A stretch of DNA of 7,800 bases, taken from NCBI GenBank assembly GCA_018666055.1, contig JABJAS010000248.1, forward strand, positions 1-7,800, read 5' to 3'. Origin of the DNA: Halieaceae bacterium. Lineage in GTDB: Bacteria; Pseudomonadota; Gammaproteobacteria; Pseudomonadales; Halieaceae. The notes beneath the pieces were generated by a model that searched no databases, was not told the DNA's origin, and saw only the letters and a list, made by a program, of their open reading frames with translations. Every line of letters starts with the position of its first letter. The first letter of the stretch is position 1. Position numbers and translations under genes: made by a program. Below are positions 1-7,612 of this stretch, piece after piece.

Positions 1-923
<923 letters not shown>

Positions 924-943
924 CTATCCAGATTGCGTGAGAG

Positions 944-972
944 ATAATCACTTTTATTCGCGTTAATGCCCA
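944..972 (-). promoter_or_regulatory. Candidate leuA promoter
   Basis: On the minus strand TGGGCA (972-967) is followed after 17 bp by GATTAT (949-944). Each hexamer matches the sigma-70 consensus at 4 of 6 positions. Transcription would begin near 937 and give a leader of about 50 bases. The -35 box falls inside the left arm of the inverted repeat, so a protein bound there would block or alter this promoter. A competing possibility is the minus-strand TATAAT at 1008-1003, which has no good -35 box and would give a leader of about 110 bases. Confidence 0.3.
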
Positions 973-980
973 TATCAGTA

Positions 981-1010
981 GTGATATTCGCCCTTTTTAT
1001 TGATTATAAT
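981..1010 (+). promoter_or_regulatory. Candidate lrp promoter with a perfect -10 box
   Basis: TATAAT at 1005-1010 matches the -10 consensus exactly. GTGATA at 981-986, 18 bp upstream, matches the -35 consensus at 4 of 6 positions. Transcription would start near 1017, giving a leader of about 22 bases before the ATG at 1039. The -10 box lies inside the palindrome ATTATAAT (1003-1010), so the opposite strand also reads TATAAT (1008-1003). Confidence 0.55.
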
Positions 1011-1021
1011 GATTTAAATCA
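1010..1021. promoter_or_regulatory. Perfect 12-bp AT-rich palindrome at the lrp transcript start
   Basis: TGATTTAAATCA is a perfect palindrome immediately downstream of the -10 box, overlapping the predicted start of the lrp transcript. Its AT-rich, dyad-symmetric form suits binding by an Lrp/AsnC dimer. It also overlaps the first bases of the right arm of the larger inverted repeat. Binding here would be expected to repress lrp. Confidence 0.4.
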
Positions 1022-1038
1022 CTACTTATGGGCAATTT

Positions 1039-1515
1039 ATGGGTGTAGATAATTTTGGGCTCGACCGCGTTGATCGTAAGATTCTACACGTCCTGCAACG
1101 TGACGCTGGGCTAAGCAATCTCGAGCTTGCCGAGCGTGTTGGCCTATCGCCCACGCCCTGCGCTCGACGGGTGAAACGCCTTTGGACAGAGGGCGTTATG
1201 ACTCACCAAGTCGCGATGGTGGACCCCAAAAAACTGGGTCTCCATCTCACTGCGCACGTGAGCGTCACCATGGACCGACATACGCCGGATCGCTTCGAGG
1301 TTTTTGAAAAGACGATCGCAGATGTACCCGAAGTGGTCGACTGCTGCGTCGTAACAGGCCAGAGCGCTGATTACCTACTGAAAGCGCTGGTCAGAGATAT
1401 GGCCCACTATGAACAGTTTTTGCTCGGCACGTTAACGCGTATCGCTGGGGTCAGTGCAGTGCACTCAAGCTTCGAATTACGGCGCGTGCTGTCCCGCACT
1501 GCGGTGAGTGTTTGA
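1039..1515 (+). CDS. Lrp/AsnC-family transcriptional regulator
   Basis: This is a DNA-binding regulator of the feast/famine family, which usually senses an amino acid and acts as dimers that assemble into octamers. The 158-residue length is close to E. coli Lrp (164). Residues 8-60 form the winged helix-turn-helix: LDRVDRKILHVLQRDAG, then the recognition segment near LSPTPCARRVKRL. Residues 68-150 form the RAM effector domain. GQSADYLLKALV around residues 107-118 corresponds to the E. coli Lrp segment with DYLLK, which helps bind leucine. The start ATG at 1039 has only a weak upstream GGG; an ATG at 1028 is out of frame and soon stops. Divergence from leuA and the repeats between them suggest autoregulation and leucine-linked control of leuA. 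Whether it is the global Lrp or a local paralogue cannot be decided here. Confidence 0.93.
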   Translation: MGVDNFGLDRVDRKILHVLQRDAGLSNLELAERVGLSPTPCARRVKRLWTEGVMTHQVAMVDPKKLGLHLTAHVSVTMDRHTPDRFEVFEKTIADVPEVVDCCVVTGQSADYLLKALVRDMAHYEQFLLGTLTRIAGVSAVHSSFELRRVLSRTAVSV

Positions 1516-1523
1516 CACGCTGA

Positions 1524-2177
1524 TTACCGAGCGGCTAACTCTTTTTCAACCAGATATTGTGCAATTTCCAACATATTGGTTTGGCTGCCGGCAGACCGTG
1601 TCTCAATCAGGTATTTCCCCGCCACCATTAAAGAAGGCGTTCCCGATATTTTTGCGGATTTTGCGCGCGCGTCGGCTTGTCGAACTTGGGAATCCACACC
1701 AAATGAATCAAACGCCTTATCGAATTGAGCAGGTTCAATACCACTGTCCTCGAACAAATCGCGCAGCGCGAGTCGGGAGGTAAGACGCTCACGCTTCACA
1801 TGCATGGCATCAAAGATAATTGGGTGCACGGTTTCCTTCACACCCAGCACCTCGGCTATGTAATACGCCTTGGCATGCATTTTCATGCCGTCATTCCAGA
1901 CCGCTGGTGAGGGTTGCACCACTGCACCCTCCGGTAGTTGCTTACCCCACGCCGTGAGCATGGGCTCAAAGGTGTAGCAGTGCCCACAGCCGTACCAAAA
2001 GAACTCAGTCACCACCACGTCTTGTGAACGACCGGTGGCAACGGGGGGTGTGAGCGTCTGGTAATGCTGGCCCTCGACCCAGCGCTCTTCCGCTAACCCT
2101 CTGCCACTCAACGTGATCAGAGCAATAAACACAGCGCAAGCCAGCCAAAAAACGGGTCGAGTGGTGATGTTGATCAT
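1524..2177 (-). CDS. dsbA: Thiol:disulfide interchange protein DsbA (periplasmic)
   Basis: DsbA oxidises cysteine pairs in newly exported proteins and is re-oxidised by DsbB. Seen: a signal peptide of about 29 residues, with a hydrophobic stretch at residues 9-23 and likely cleavage after GLA; the active site EFFWYGCGHC, with the redox pair Cys64 and Cys67; the helical insertion; and the cis-proline motif GTP at residues 179-181. The 217-residue length is normal. The dipeptide between the active cysteines is Gly-His, as in eukaryotic disulfide isomerase, rather than Pro-His as in E. coli DsbA. The start ATG has a strong GGGAGG (2185-2190) seven bases upstream. The gene follows cytochrome c4 after 66 bp on the same strand, a linkage also known in Pseudomonas. 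Its stop lies 8 bp from that of the convergent lrp gene, with no clear terminator between them. Confidence 0.95.
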   Translation of the reverse strand: MINITTRPVFWLACAVFIALITLSGRGLAEERWVEGQHYQTLTPPVATGRSQDVVVTEFFWYGCGHCYTFEPMLTAWGKQLPEGAVVQPSPAVWNDGMKMHAKAYYIAEVLGVKETVHPIIFDAMHVKRERLTSRLALRDLFEDSGIEPAQFDKAFDSFGVDSQVRQADARAKSAKISGTPSLMVAGKYLIETRSAGSQTNMLEIAQYLVEKELAAR

Positions 2178-2243
2178 AGAGATCCCTCCCTGGAACCGGT
2201 GCCTAATGTCACCCGTCGATACTATCTCTTAGCCGTGAATCAG

Positions 2244-2900
2244 CTATGGGTTAGGTTGCAATCCAGCAATGTAGCTCGCAACCGCTTCGATTTCCATATC
2301 GCTCATCCGAAACGCAGTGGTCCGCATGATCTTTGCGTCGCCACCATTGGTGCGCCCGGCTGGGTCTTCATAACCCTTTCTAAACATCTTAAGCTGCGAC
2401 GCAATGTACTCCGCATGCTGCCCGCCTAAGGAGGGGTAACCGGCTAAGCTGTTGCCGTTGCCAGTGGGGCTATGACAACCCGAACAGGCGGGCACCTGCC
2501 TGTCGGCAATACCGGCTAAATACACTTTTTTACCCAACGCCACTTTGTCGGGATCACTCATACCGCCCGATCGCGGTTGTGCGTCGTAAAAAGCAGCGAT
2601 ATCCGACAAGTCCTCATCGGACATGTTGTCGACCTGCCCCGCCATCAGTGCGACCGGGCGACGACCATCGCGAATATCTTGCATCTGCTTAAGCAAGTAT
2701 TTATGGCCAAGACCCGCTAACTTAGGGAACGCGGGTACGGCACTGTTGCCATCGACCCCGTGACACGCGACACACGTAGCGGCCTTAACCTGGCCCGCTT
2801 CGGCATCCCCACTACTAGCGTTTACCGCGGCACCACTGCTAAGCAATGCGATCAACAACATACCTTGGGTTTTGTGCGCCAAGCGCTGAAACATAGTCAT
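2244..2900 (-). CDS. Cytochrome c4 (diheme, periplasmic)
   Basis: This diheme c-type cytochrome carries electrons between the bc1 complex and terminal oxidases on the periplasmic side of the membrane. Two homologous domains are visible. The first has CVACH at residues 43-47, the second CSGCH at 139-143. Each ends in a matching segment, Met86...MSDEDL and Met192...MSDMEI. Aligning these against the usual LSD motif makes Met86 and Met192 the likely axial ligands. A signal peptide spans about residues 1-28 (VNA, then SSGD). The 218-residue precursor is close to the usual c4 length. The first ATG (2900) and a second ATG two codons later (2894) are both possible starts; ribosome-binding signals are weak for both. 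The gene begins 15 bp after the cytochrome c5 stop, so the two are almost certainly co-transcribed. Confidence 0.95.
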   Translation of the reverse strand: MTMFQRLAHKTQGMLLIALLSSGAAVNASSGDAEAGQVKAATCVACHGVDGNSAVPAFPKLAGLGHKYLLKQMQDIRDGRRPVALMAGQVDNMSDEDLSDIAAFYDAQPRSGGMSDPDKVALGKKVYLAGIADRQVPACSGCHSPTGNGNSLAGYPSLGGQHAEYIASQLKMFRKGYEDPAGRTNGGDAKIMRTTAFRMSDMEIEAVASYIAGLQPNP

Positions 2901-2915
2901 TATCGTTCGCCAGTA

Positions 2916-3233
2916 TTATTGTGCGGTGGACATGTAGGTGATGAGTGCCGCGTAGTCTTCGTCGCTACAGCTATTGCAGAGCCCGCCAGGCGGCATCGCA
3001 CCCAAGCCATTACGAACTGACGCGACTAGCGCGTCCATCCCTTTTTCCATGCGCGGCGCCCAGGCGGCCGCATTGCCGGTGGCCGGCGCTCCTGCCACAC
3101 CCACAGCATGACAAGCACCGCATGAGGCGGCGTATTGTGCTGGTGGGTCACCAGCGAACACCGTCGGCGCGACAATCAGCGCAGCGGCAGCGGCCAGGCG
3201 CAGTGTAGCGCGAGTAAATGCGATTGTTTTCAT
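2916..3233 (-). CDS. Cytochrome c5 family monoheme cytochrome
   Basis: This is a small periplasmic electron carrier of 105 residues. Seen: a signal peptide to about residue 27 (ending VFA), the heme site CGACH at 38-42, and MPPGGLCNSCSDEDY at residues 80-94. In the c5 family this last segment supplies the axial Met (Met80) and two cysteines (Cys86, Cys89) that form a disulfide. That extra Cys pair distinguishes c5 from other class I cytochromes. I place the start at the ATG of 3233, because AGAGGG (3241-3246) sits seven bases upstream; a TTG two codons earlier is too close to that site. It is the first gene of a c5-c4-dsbA run. The disulfide in c5 is a plausible DsbA substrate (inference). 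Confidence 0.92.
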   Translation of the reverse strand: MKTIAFTRATLRLAAAAALIVAPTVFAGDPPAQYAASCGACHAVGVAGAPATGNAAAWAPRMEKGMDALVASVRNGLGAMPPGGLCNSCSDEDYAALITYMSTAQ

Positions 3234-3399
3234 GATCAAACCCTCTGAAAGCTTTTTCTTTGTCGTGATTCAAATACGGTTGCGCACTGCCTGCGGGTCA
3301 CTGTCCCTCATCTCGAACGGCCACCACGCTGCCCATCGCCATCATAAACTGACTTCATGCAGCAATTTACACTTTTAAGGTGCGCCACCATTAAGACAG
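3234..3399 (-). other. Long untranslated leader of the c5-c4-dsbA operon
   Basis: If the operon starts near 3399, its message has a leader of roughly 165 bases. I see no known riboswitch or terminator in it. Two short minus-strand reading frames occur: 27 codons from an ATG at about 3389, and 15 codons from an ATG near 3345. Neither has a clear ribosome-binding site or a recognisable sequence. CAGCGTGG (3397-3404) and CCACGCTG (3324-3331) are complementary 8-base segments that could pair across much of the leader if transcription starts a few bases earlier than predicted. Nothing here is strong enough to call a regulatory RNA. Confidence 0.3.
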
Positions 3400-3405
3400 C
3401 GTGGC

Positions 3406-3433
3406 ATTATAGACGTTCCGTGTCGTGGCACAA
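3406..3433 (-). promoter_or_regulatory. Promoter for the cytochrome c5-c4-dsbA operon
   Basis: On the minus strand a perfect TATAAT (3411-3406) follows TTGTGC (3433-3428) after 16 bp. The -10 box is a full consensus match; the -35 box matches at 3 of 6, including the TTG. The promoter lies only about 10-35 bp upstream of the engB start codon on the other strand, so transcription of the operon and initiation at engB share a very small space. On the plus strand a weaker candidate for engB is TTTACA (3366-3371) with a poor -10 box near 3389-3394. Confidence 0.5.
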
Positions 3434-3441
3434 ATCGCAAA

Positions 3442-4107
3442 ATGACCGAGTCAACACCGTCGCCCACCAAACTCAATTTTCGTGATGCGACCTTTCTCCA
3501 GAGTGCCAGCGCTATTGAAAATGCACCGGCAGATAGCGGCTGGGAGGTGGCTTTTGCAGGCCGATCTAACTCTGGAAAATCGAGTGCAATCAATACGTTA
3601 ACAGAGCAGACAAAGCTGGCGCGCACCTCCCGAACGCCAGGACGCACGCAATTAATCAACTTTTTTTCACTGACCGATCACCAACGGATAGTCGATCTGC
3701 CCGGCTATGGCTTTGCTAAAGTGCCCCTCGCGGTTAAAAAGAAGTGGAACCAGCAGCTAGAACGTTACCTGCAACACCGACAAAGCCTTCGAGGACTGAT
3801 CATGCTGATGGATGTTCGTCATCCACTGACCGAGCCAGACCAACAAATGCTGGGCTGGGCCATCTCCGCGACGATGCCGGTCCATATTTTGTTAACCAAA
3901 GCCGACAAACTCAAACGGGGGCCCGCTCAAAACACCCTACTGTCTGTTCAAAGTCGGCTCCGAGAGCACGAAGAGCTGGTCCAAGTACAGCTGTTTTCAT
4001 CACTTAAGCGGCAGGGGGTAGACGTGCTCGGCAAGCAGATTAATCGATGGTTGACCGATGACTCTGTTTTAGCCGATGAGGTCAAATCACCATCCGAGGC
4101 GTCTTAG
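3442..4107 (+). CDS. engB: Ribosome biogenesis GTP-binding protein EngB/YsxC/YihA
   Basis: EngB is a TRAFAC-class GTPase, essential in many bacteria, that helps mature the large ribosomal subunit in the cytoplasm. All G motifs are visible: G1 GRSNSGKSS at residues 40-48, G2 in the RTPGRTQ segment at 64-70, G3 DLPGYG at 85-90, G4 TKAD at 152-155 and G5 SSLK at 186-189. NFF after G2 and the KKKW segment after G3 are typical of EngB. The 221-residue length is normal; the last 15 or so residues are an unconserved polar tail. The ATG at 3442 is the first usable start; the frame upstream has no ATG, GTG or TTG nearby, and no clear Shine-Dalgarno sequence precedes it. The gene is convergent with polA, with 9 bp between stops. 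The polA-engB pairing is conserved in gammaproteobacteria, including E. coli. Confidence 0.96.
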   Translation: MTESTPSPTKLNFRDATFLQSASAIENAPADSGWEVAFAGRSNSGKSSAINTLTEQTKLARTSRTPGRTQLINFFSLTDHQRIVDLPGYGFAKVPLAVKKKWNQQLERYLQHRQSLRGLIMLMDVRHPLTEPDQQMLGWAISATMPVHILLTKADKLKRGPAQNTLLSVQSRLREHEELVQVQLFSSLKRQGVDVLGKQINRWLTDDSVLADEVKSPSEAS

Positions 4108-4116
4108 CACCAACGA

Positions 4117-6876
4117 TTAATGAGCCTCATCCCAATTGTCGCCGGTACCAACCTCCACCACCAGCGGAACATCAAGCCAGCCGATATCTGACATCAGTGC
4201 GGCGACCTTCTCGCTCAGGCCAGCGACCGCATCGTCAGCCACTTCGAATACCAGTTCATCGTGGACTTGCATCATTAACCGCGCATCCACCCCCGAAGAA
4301 TGAATCCACGCATCAACGGCCAGCATGGCCAATTTAATCAGATCCGCAGCAGTCCCTTGCATCGGTGCATTGATCGCGGTGCGCTCAGCTGCCTGTTGCC
4401 GCTGTCGATTACGCGCATTGATCTCAGGCAGGTATAAACGCCTTCCCTTGAGCGTTTCAACGTAACCCTTCTCATGTGCGAGGGCACGCGTTCGCGCCAT
4501 ATAGTCAGCGACACCAGGATAACGGGCAAAATACACATCGATATATTGCTGCGCCTCGTGTCGCCCGATACCCAGCTGCTTTGCGAGTCCAAAGGCAGAC
4601 ATTCCGTAAATCAAACCAAAATTAATCGCTTTGGCCTTGCGTCGTTGGTCTACCGATACTTGTTCAATATCAACGGCGAAGACTTCAGCTGCGGTAGCAC
4701 TGTGAACATCGAGGCCCTCAGCAAACGCAGCCAGAAGACCAGGATCCTGAGAGAGGTGCGCCATGATACGCAGCTCAATTTGCGAGTAATCCGCCGCGAC
4801 AATTTTACAGCCCGGGGCAGCAATAAACGCTTGTCTAATGCGCCTGCCTTCTTCTGTGCGAATCGGAATATTTTGCAGATTAGGATCTGAAGACGATAAC
4901 CGACCAGTAGCGGTGACCGCCTGATGGTACGAGGTATGTACCCGCCCGGTTTTAGGGTCAATCATTCCGGGGAGCTTATCGGTGTAAGTCGACTTAAGCT
5001 TGCTGAGGCTTCGATATTCCATCAATACAGCGGGCAGCGGGTAGTCCAAAGCCAACTCTGCCAGCACCTCTTCCGCGGTCGAGGGTGCGCCTTTAGGCGT
5101 TTTCTTTAGCACGGGTAGCTCAAGTCGATTGAATAATATCTCGCCAAGCTGCTTGGGTGAGCCGAGGTTAAAGGGACCGCCCGCGAGCTCGTGAGCCTTG
5201 GCCTCAAGCGCCAGCATTCGCTGACCCAGCTCAGTACTTTGTGCCGCCAACTGGTCGCGAGACACCAATGTACCGTTTCGTTCAATACGTGACAGCACTG
5301 GCACTAGCGGCACCTCCAGCTCTCGGTACAACTGCTGAAGAGAAGGCTCCACTTCTAATCGAGCAGATAATACCGCATGTAACCGCAAGGTCACCTCGGC
5401 ATCCTCCGCCGCATAGGGCGCTGCTTGCTCGACCGGCACTTGGTTGAAGGTAATCTGCTTAGCCCCTTTACCCGCGATGTCCTCGAAGTGAATAGTGCGC
5501 TGCCCCAAATATTTCAGCGCCAGCGTGTCTAAGTCATGGCGACTTCCGGTGGCGTCAAGCACGTAGGACTCAAGCATCGTATCCTCACGAATACCCCGAA
5601 GTGTAATGCCGTGGTTCATCAGGACATTGGCATCGTATTTCAGATGCTGGCCCAGCTTTCCTTTTGACTCATCCTCTAATATCGGTTTCAACTGAGCCAG
5701 CACCTCATCACGACTCAGCTGCTCTGGTGCGCCGGGGTAGTCATGCGCAAGCGGGACGTATGCGGCCGTACCCGCCTCCACCGCAAAGGAAACGCCCACG
5801 ATTTCTGCAACCATATAGTTCAAGCTGGTCGTTTCGGTATCAAAGGCGAAAAAATCAGCGGCGGAGAGCCTGTTGAGCCAATCGTCCAAAGTAGCCGAGT
5901 CCAGAATGGTAATGACGTTAAGGGGGGCGACCTGTGGTGGCGTATCCTCTAATCGCGTGTCTTCTGCCGTTTCATTGGAGGCGGCTTCCACCATGGCGCC
6001 AAGGTCATTATCGAGTAACGCCTCCAGCCAATTTTTAAACTCAAGATCGCGAAACAAGGCAATTAGCGCCTGGTTATCGGGCAAAGTCGAATTCAATGCA
6101 CCCACTTCCAAGCCCAGCTCACAGTCTGTTTTGATCGTCGCCAATTCATAGCTCAACACTGCATCGGCTTGGGCGAGCTCCAGCTTACCCGCGAGACTCT
6201 TAGCGCCACGAATCGGCAAGGCTGCAACCGCATCCAGCTGTTGATAGATCGCAGTCATGCCACCCAGGTGCTGTAATAACGCAGTTGCCGTCTTCTCACC
6301 GACACCCGCCACCCCGGGAATGTTATCGACTTTGTCCCCCATTAAGGCCAGCAAATCGATAATCAGCTCTGGCGGCACGCCAAACTTATCGACGACGCCG
6401 GTACTGTCCATCGCGGTATTGTTCATGGTGTTAATCAGCGTGACCTTATCGTTGACCAACTGCGCCATATCTTTATCACCGGTCGAAATGACCACCTCAC
6501 GACCACTGCTCGCCGCCTCAACAGACAGCGTCCCAATCACGTCGTCTGCCTCAACTCCCCCTATGCAGATCAAAGGCAGGCCCATCGCCTTAATGGCGGC
6601 GTGAATCGGTTCAATCTGCTCACGCAGCTCGTCTGGCATGGGCGGCCGGTTGGCCTTGTAATCGGCATACATCTCGTGACGAAAGGTAGGTCCTTTGGCA
6701 TCAAAGATCACCACGACCTGATCGCCATCGTAATCAGCTACCAACTTGCGGATCATTCCGATCACGCCCTTCGCAGCACCGGTATTCAGGCCCTTTGAAT
6801 TGGTCAGTGGGGGTAACGCATGGTAAGCGCGGAACAGATAAGAAGAGCCATCCACCAGAATAAGGCGATTTGACAT
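4117..6876 (-). CDS. polA: DNA polymerase I
   Basis: Pol I removes RNA primers and fills gaps in lagging-strand synthesis and excision repair. The 919 residues (E. coli has 928) hold three intact domains. The 5'-3' nuclease (about 1-290) has acidic clusters such as EADD (109-112) and TGDKD (132-136) and the helix-hairpin-helix LMGDKVDNIPGVAGVGEK. The 3'-5' exonuclease (about 320-510) keeps the proofreading residues Asp346 and Glu348 in FDTET, Asp415 in KYD, and Tyr488 and Asp492 in YAAED. The polymerase domain has motif A DYSQIELR (696-703), motif B RRKAKAINFGLIYG (745-758, with Phe753 at the E. coli Phe762 position) and motif C VHDE (871-874). A variable acidic linker lies near 290-320. The ATG start is 4 bp after the SCO1 stop, with only a weak GGGA 11 bases upstream, so translation is probably coupled to SCO1. 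In E. coli the small RNA spf (Spot 42) lies between polA and engB; here the 9-bp gap leaves no room for it. Confidence 0.98.
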   Translation of the reverse strand: MSNRLILVDGSSYLFRAYHALPPLTNSKGLNTGAAKGVIGMIRKLVADYDGDQVVVIFDAKGPTFRHEMYADYKANRPPMPDELREQIEPIHAAIKAMGLPLICIGGVEADDVIGTLSVEAASSGREVVISTGDKDMAQLVNDKVTLINTMNNTAMDSTGVVDKFGVPPELIIDLLALMGDKVDNIPGVAGVGEKTATALLQHLGGMTAIYQQLDAVAALPIRGAKSLAGKLELAQADAVLSYELATIKTDCELGLEVGALNSTLPDNQALIALFRDLEFKNWLEALLDNDLGAMVEAASNETAEDTRLEDTPPQVAPLNVITILDSATLDDWLNRLSAADFFAFDTETTSLNYMVAEIVGVSFAVEAGTAAYVPLAHDYPGAPEQLSRDEVLAQLKPILEDESKGKLGQHLKYDANVLMNHGITLRGIREDTMLESYVLDATGSRHDLDTLALKYLGQRTIHFEDIAGKGAKQITFNQVPVEQAAPYAAEDAEVTLRLHAVLSARLEVEPSLQQLYRELEVPLVPVLSRIERNGTLVSRDQLAAQSTELGQRMLALEAKAHELAGGPFNLGSPKQLGEILFNRLELPVLKKTPKGAPSTAEEVLAELALDYPLPAVLMEYRSLSKLKSTYTDKLPGMIDPKTGRVHTSYHQAVTATGRLSSSDPNLQNIPIRTEEGRRIRQAFIAAPGCKIVAADYSQIELRIMAHLSQDPGLLAAFAEGLDVHSATAAEVFAVDIEQVSVDQRRKAKAINFGLIYGMSAFGLAKQLGIGRHEAQQYIDVYFARYPGVADYMARTRALAHEKGYVETLKGRRLYLPEINARNRQRQQAAERTAINAPMQGTAADLIKLAMLAVDAWIHSSGVDARLMMQVHDELVFEVADDAVAGLSEKVAALMSDIGWLDVPLVVEVGTGDNWDEAH

Positions 6877-6880
6877 AATG

Positions 6881-7531
6881 TTAATGGTCCCAGAGATACT
6901 GAGCGGATCGTAATGTTACCCGCATTTTGGGTATGTCGAGCGGCGCACGAAAAAAGCCATGGTAATCCCCTCTAGGATTCATCAGCGCCACGTTAGCACT
7001 ATGCTCCATCTGGTAACTGCCGTCGTTGGCAGTGACCTTGCGAAAAGGGGCGTTTAAGCGCTGGGTCACACTTAAAATTGATTCAAAAGCGCCCGTCACA
7101 CCGAGGAAATCGGGATGGAAGTACGGCACATATTGCGATAACCGCTCTGGGGTATCTCGAGCGGGATCCACCGACAGCATCGCCACAACGGTCTCATCAG
7201 CCTCGGTGCCTTGCAGCTGCTGTTTCAATTCGGCCAAATCAGAGAGTGTGGTCGGGCAAATATCAGGGCAATGCGTGAAACCAAAAAACAACAAGGTCCA
7301 ATGGCCTTTGAGACGGTCGGCGGTAAAAGGCGCGCCGGTATGATCGATCAATGAAAAACTGCCCACTTCACGGGGGGTATCGAATAAAAATAATCCATTG
7401 ATACGGCTTTCAGCTAGGCTCATCACGCGCGGCTCGCCCACGCGATGGACAAAACTCGCCACCACAACGGCCATAAACACCAGTACGCCAAAAATCGTCC
7501 AGCGAACCCCTCGTCGATCCGATCCAGTCAC
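6881..7531 (-). CDS. SCO1/SenC/PrrC-family copper chaperone for cytochrome oxidase
   Basis: SCO proteins are membrane-anchored thioredoxin-fold proteins that deliver copper to the CuA centre of cytochrome c oxidase or act as thiol reductants in its assembly. Seen: one N-terminal membrane anchor at about residues 11-29, FFGFTHCPDICP with the copper-binding pair Cys88 and Cys92, and the third ligand His177 in MEHSANVAL. The domain is complete and the 216-residue length is usual. The start is GTG at 7531, with AGGAG (7538-7542) six bases upstream. An ATG four bases before it (7535) is out of frame. The gene lies downstream of a partial gene probably linked to oxidase assembly, and is followed almost immediately by polA. 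This suggests it sits at the end of a cytochrome oxidase cluster lying to the right. No cox structural gene is visible to confirm that. Confidence 0.94.
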   Translation of the reverse strand: MTGSDRRGVRWTIFGVLVFMAVVVASFVHRVGEPRVMSLAESRINGLFLFDTPREVGSFSLIDHTGAPFTADRLKGHWTLLFFGFTHCPDICPTTLSDLAELKQQLQGTEADETVVAMLSVDPARDTPERLSQYVPYFHPDFLGVTGAFESILSVTQRLNAPFRKVTANDGSYQMEHSANVALMNPRGDYHGFFRAPLDIPKMRVTLRSAQYLWDH

Positions 7532-7612
7532 CCATCACTCCTTTCTTTTCAGCTTCAGTTGGGCGCCCCTACATGGGACTCCCGCAGACACAAGCGGATA
7601 ACAGAACCCGTA
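7532..7612. other. Short gap between the partial gene and SCO1
   Basis: These 81 bp hold the SCO1 ribosome-binding site and a perfect GGGCGCCC palindrome (7561-7568). No T-tract terminator or convincing promoter is visible, so read-through from the upstream gene into SCO1 is the simplest expectation. Confidence 0.4.

Larger units (their letters stand above)
967..1034. repeat. Interrupted inverted repeat in the leuA-lrp control region (probable operator pair)
   Basis: The left arm TGCCCATATCAGTAGTGAT (967-985) and the right arm ATCACTACTTATGGGCA (1018-1034) are inverted copies. All 17 bases of the right arm are matched, and the left arm carries two extra bases (TC, 975-976). The arm centres are about 50 bp apart and flank the lrp -10 box. 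The right arm covers the lrp transcript start and leader. The left arm covers the candidate leuA -35 box. Lrp-family octamers commonly wrap DNA around several spaced sites, so a two-site autoregulatory and leuA operator is the simplest reading. An RNA hairpin is less likely, because no transcript inferred from these promoters would contain both arms. The repeat is seen directly; its role is inferred. Confidence 0.6.

Noticed and set aside
1516..1550. Possible lrp terminator: CGCT...AGCG followed by TTTTT
   Set aside because: The stem is only 4 bp and the T-run starts several bases after it, inside the dsbA coding end.
3234..3239. TTG start for cytochrome c5, two codons before the ATG at 3233
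   Set aside because: The AGAGGG ribosome-binding site would be only about one base from the TTG but is seven bases from the ATG, and the signal peptide is complete from the ATG.
4075..4131. Possible terminator between engB and polA: GATGAGG (4075-4081) pairing with CCTCATC (4125-4131), or GAGGC with GCCTC
   Set aside because: The stems are 5-7 bp with loops of more than 20 bases and no following T-tract, and the bases lie in coding sequence. Too weak to call.
5664..5952. Overlapping plus-strand open frames inside polA, and similar frames antisense to leuA, dsbA, c4 and SCO1
   Set aside because: They are shadows of well-supported genes on the other strand, rich in Arg, Pro and Ser, with no recognisable domains.
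7529..7535. ATG at 7535 as the SCO1 start
   Set aside because: It is out of frame with the SCO1 domain and only two bases from the AGGAG; the GTG at 7531 is in frame with correct spacing.
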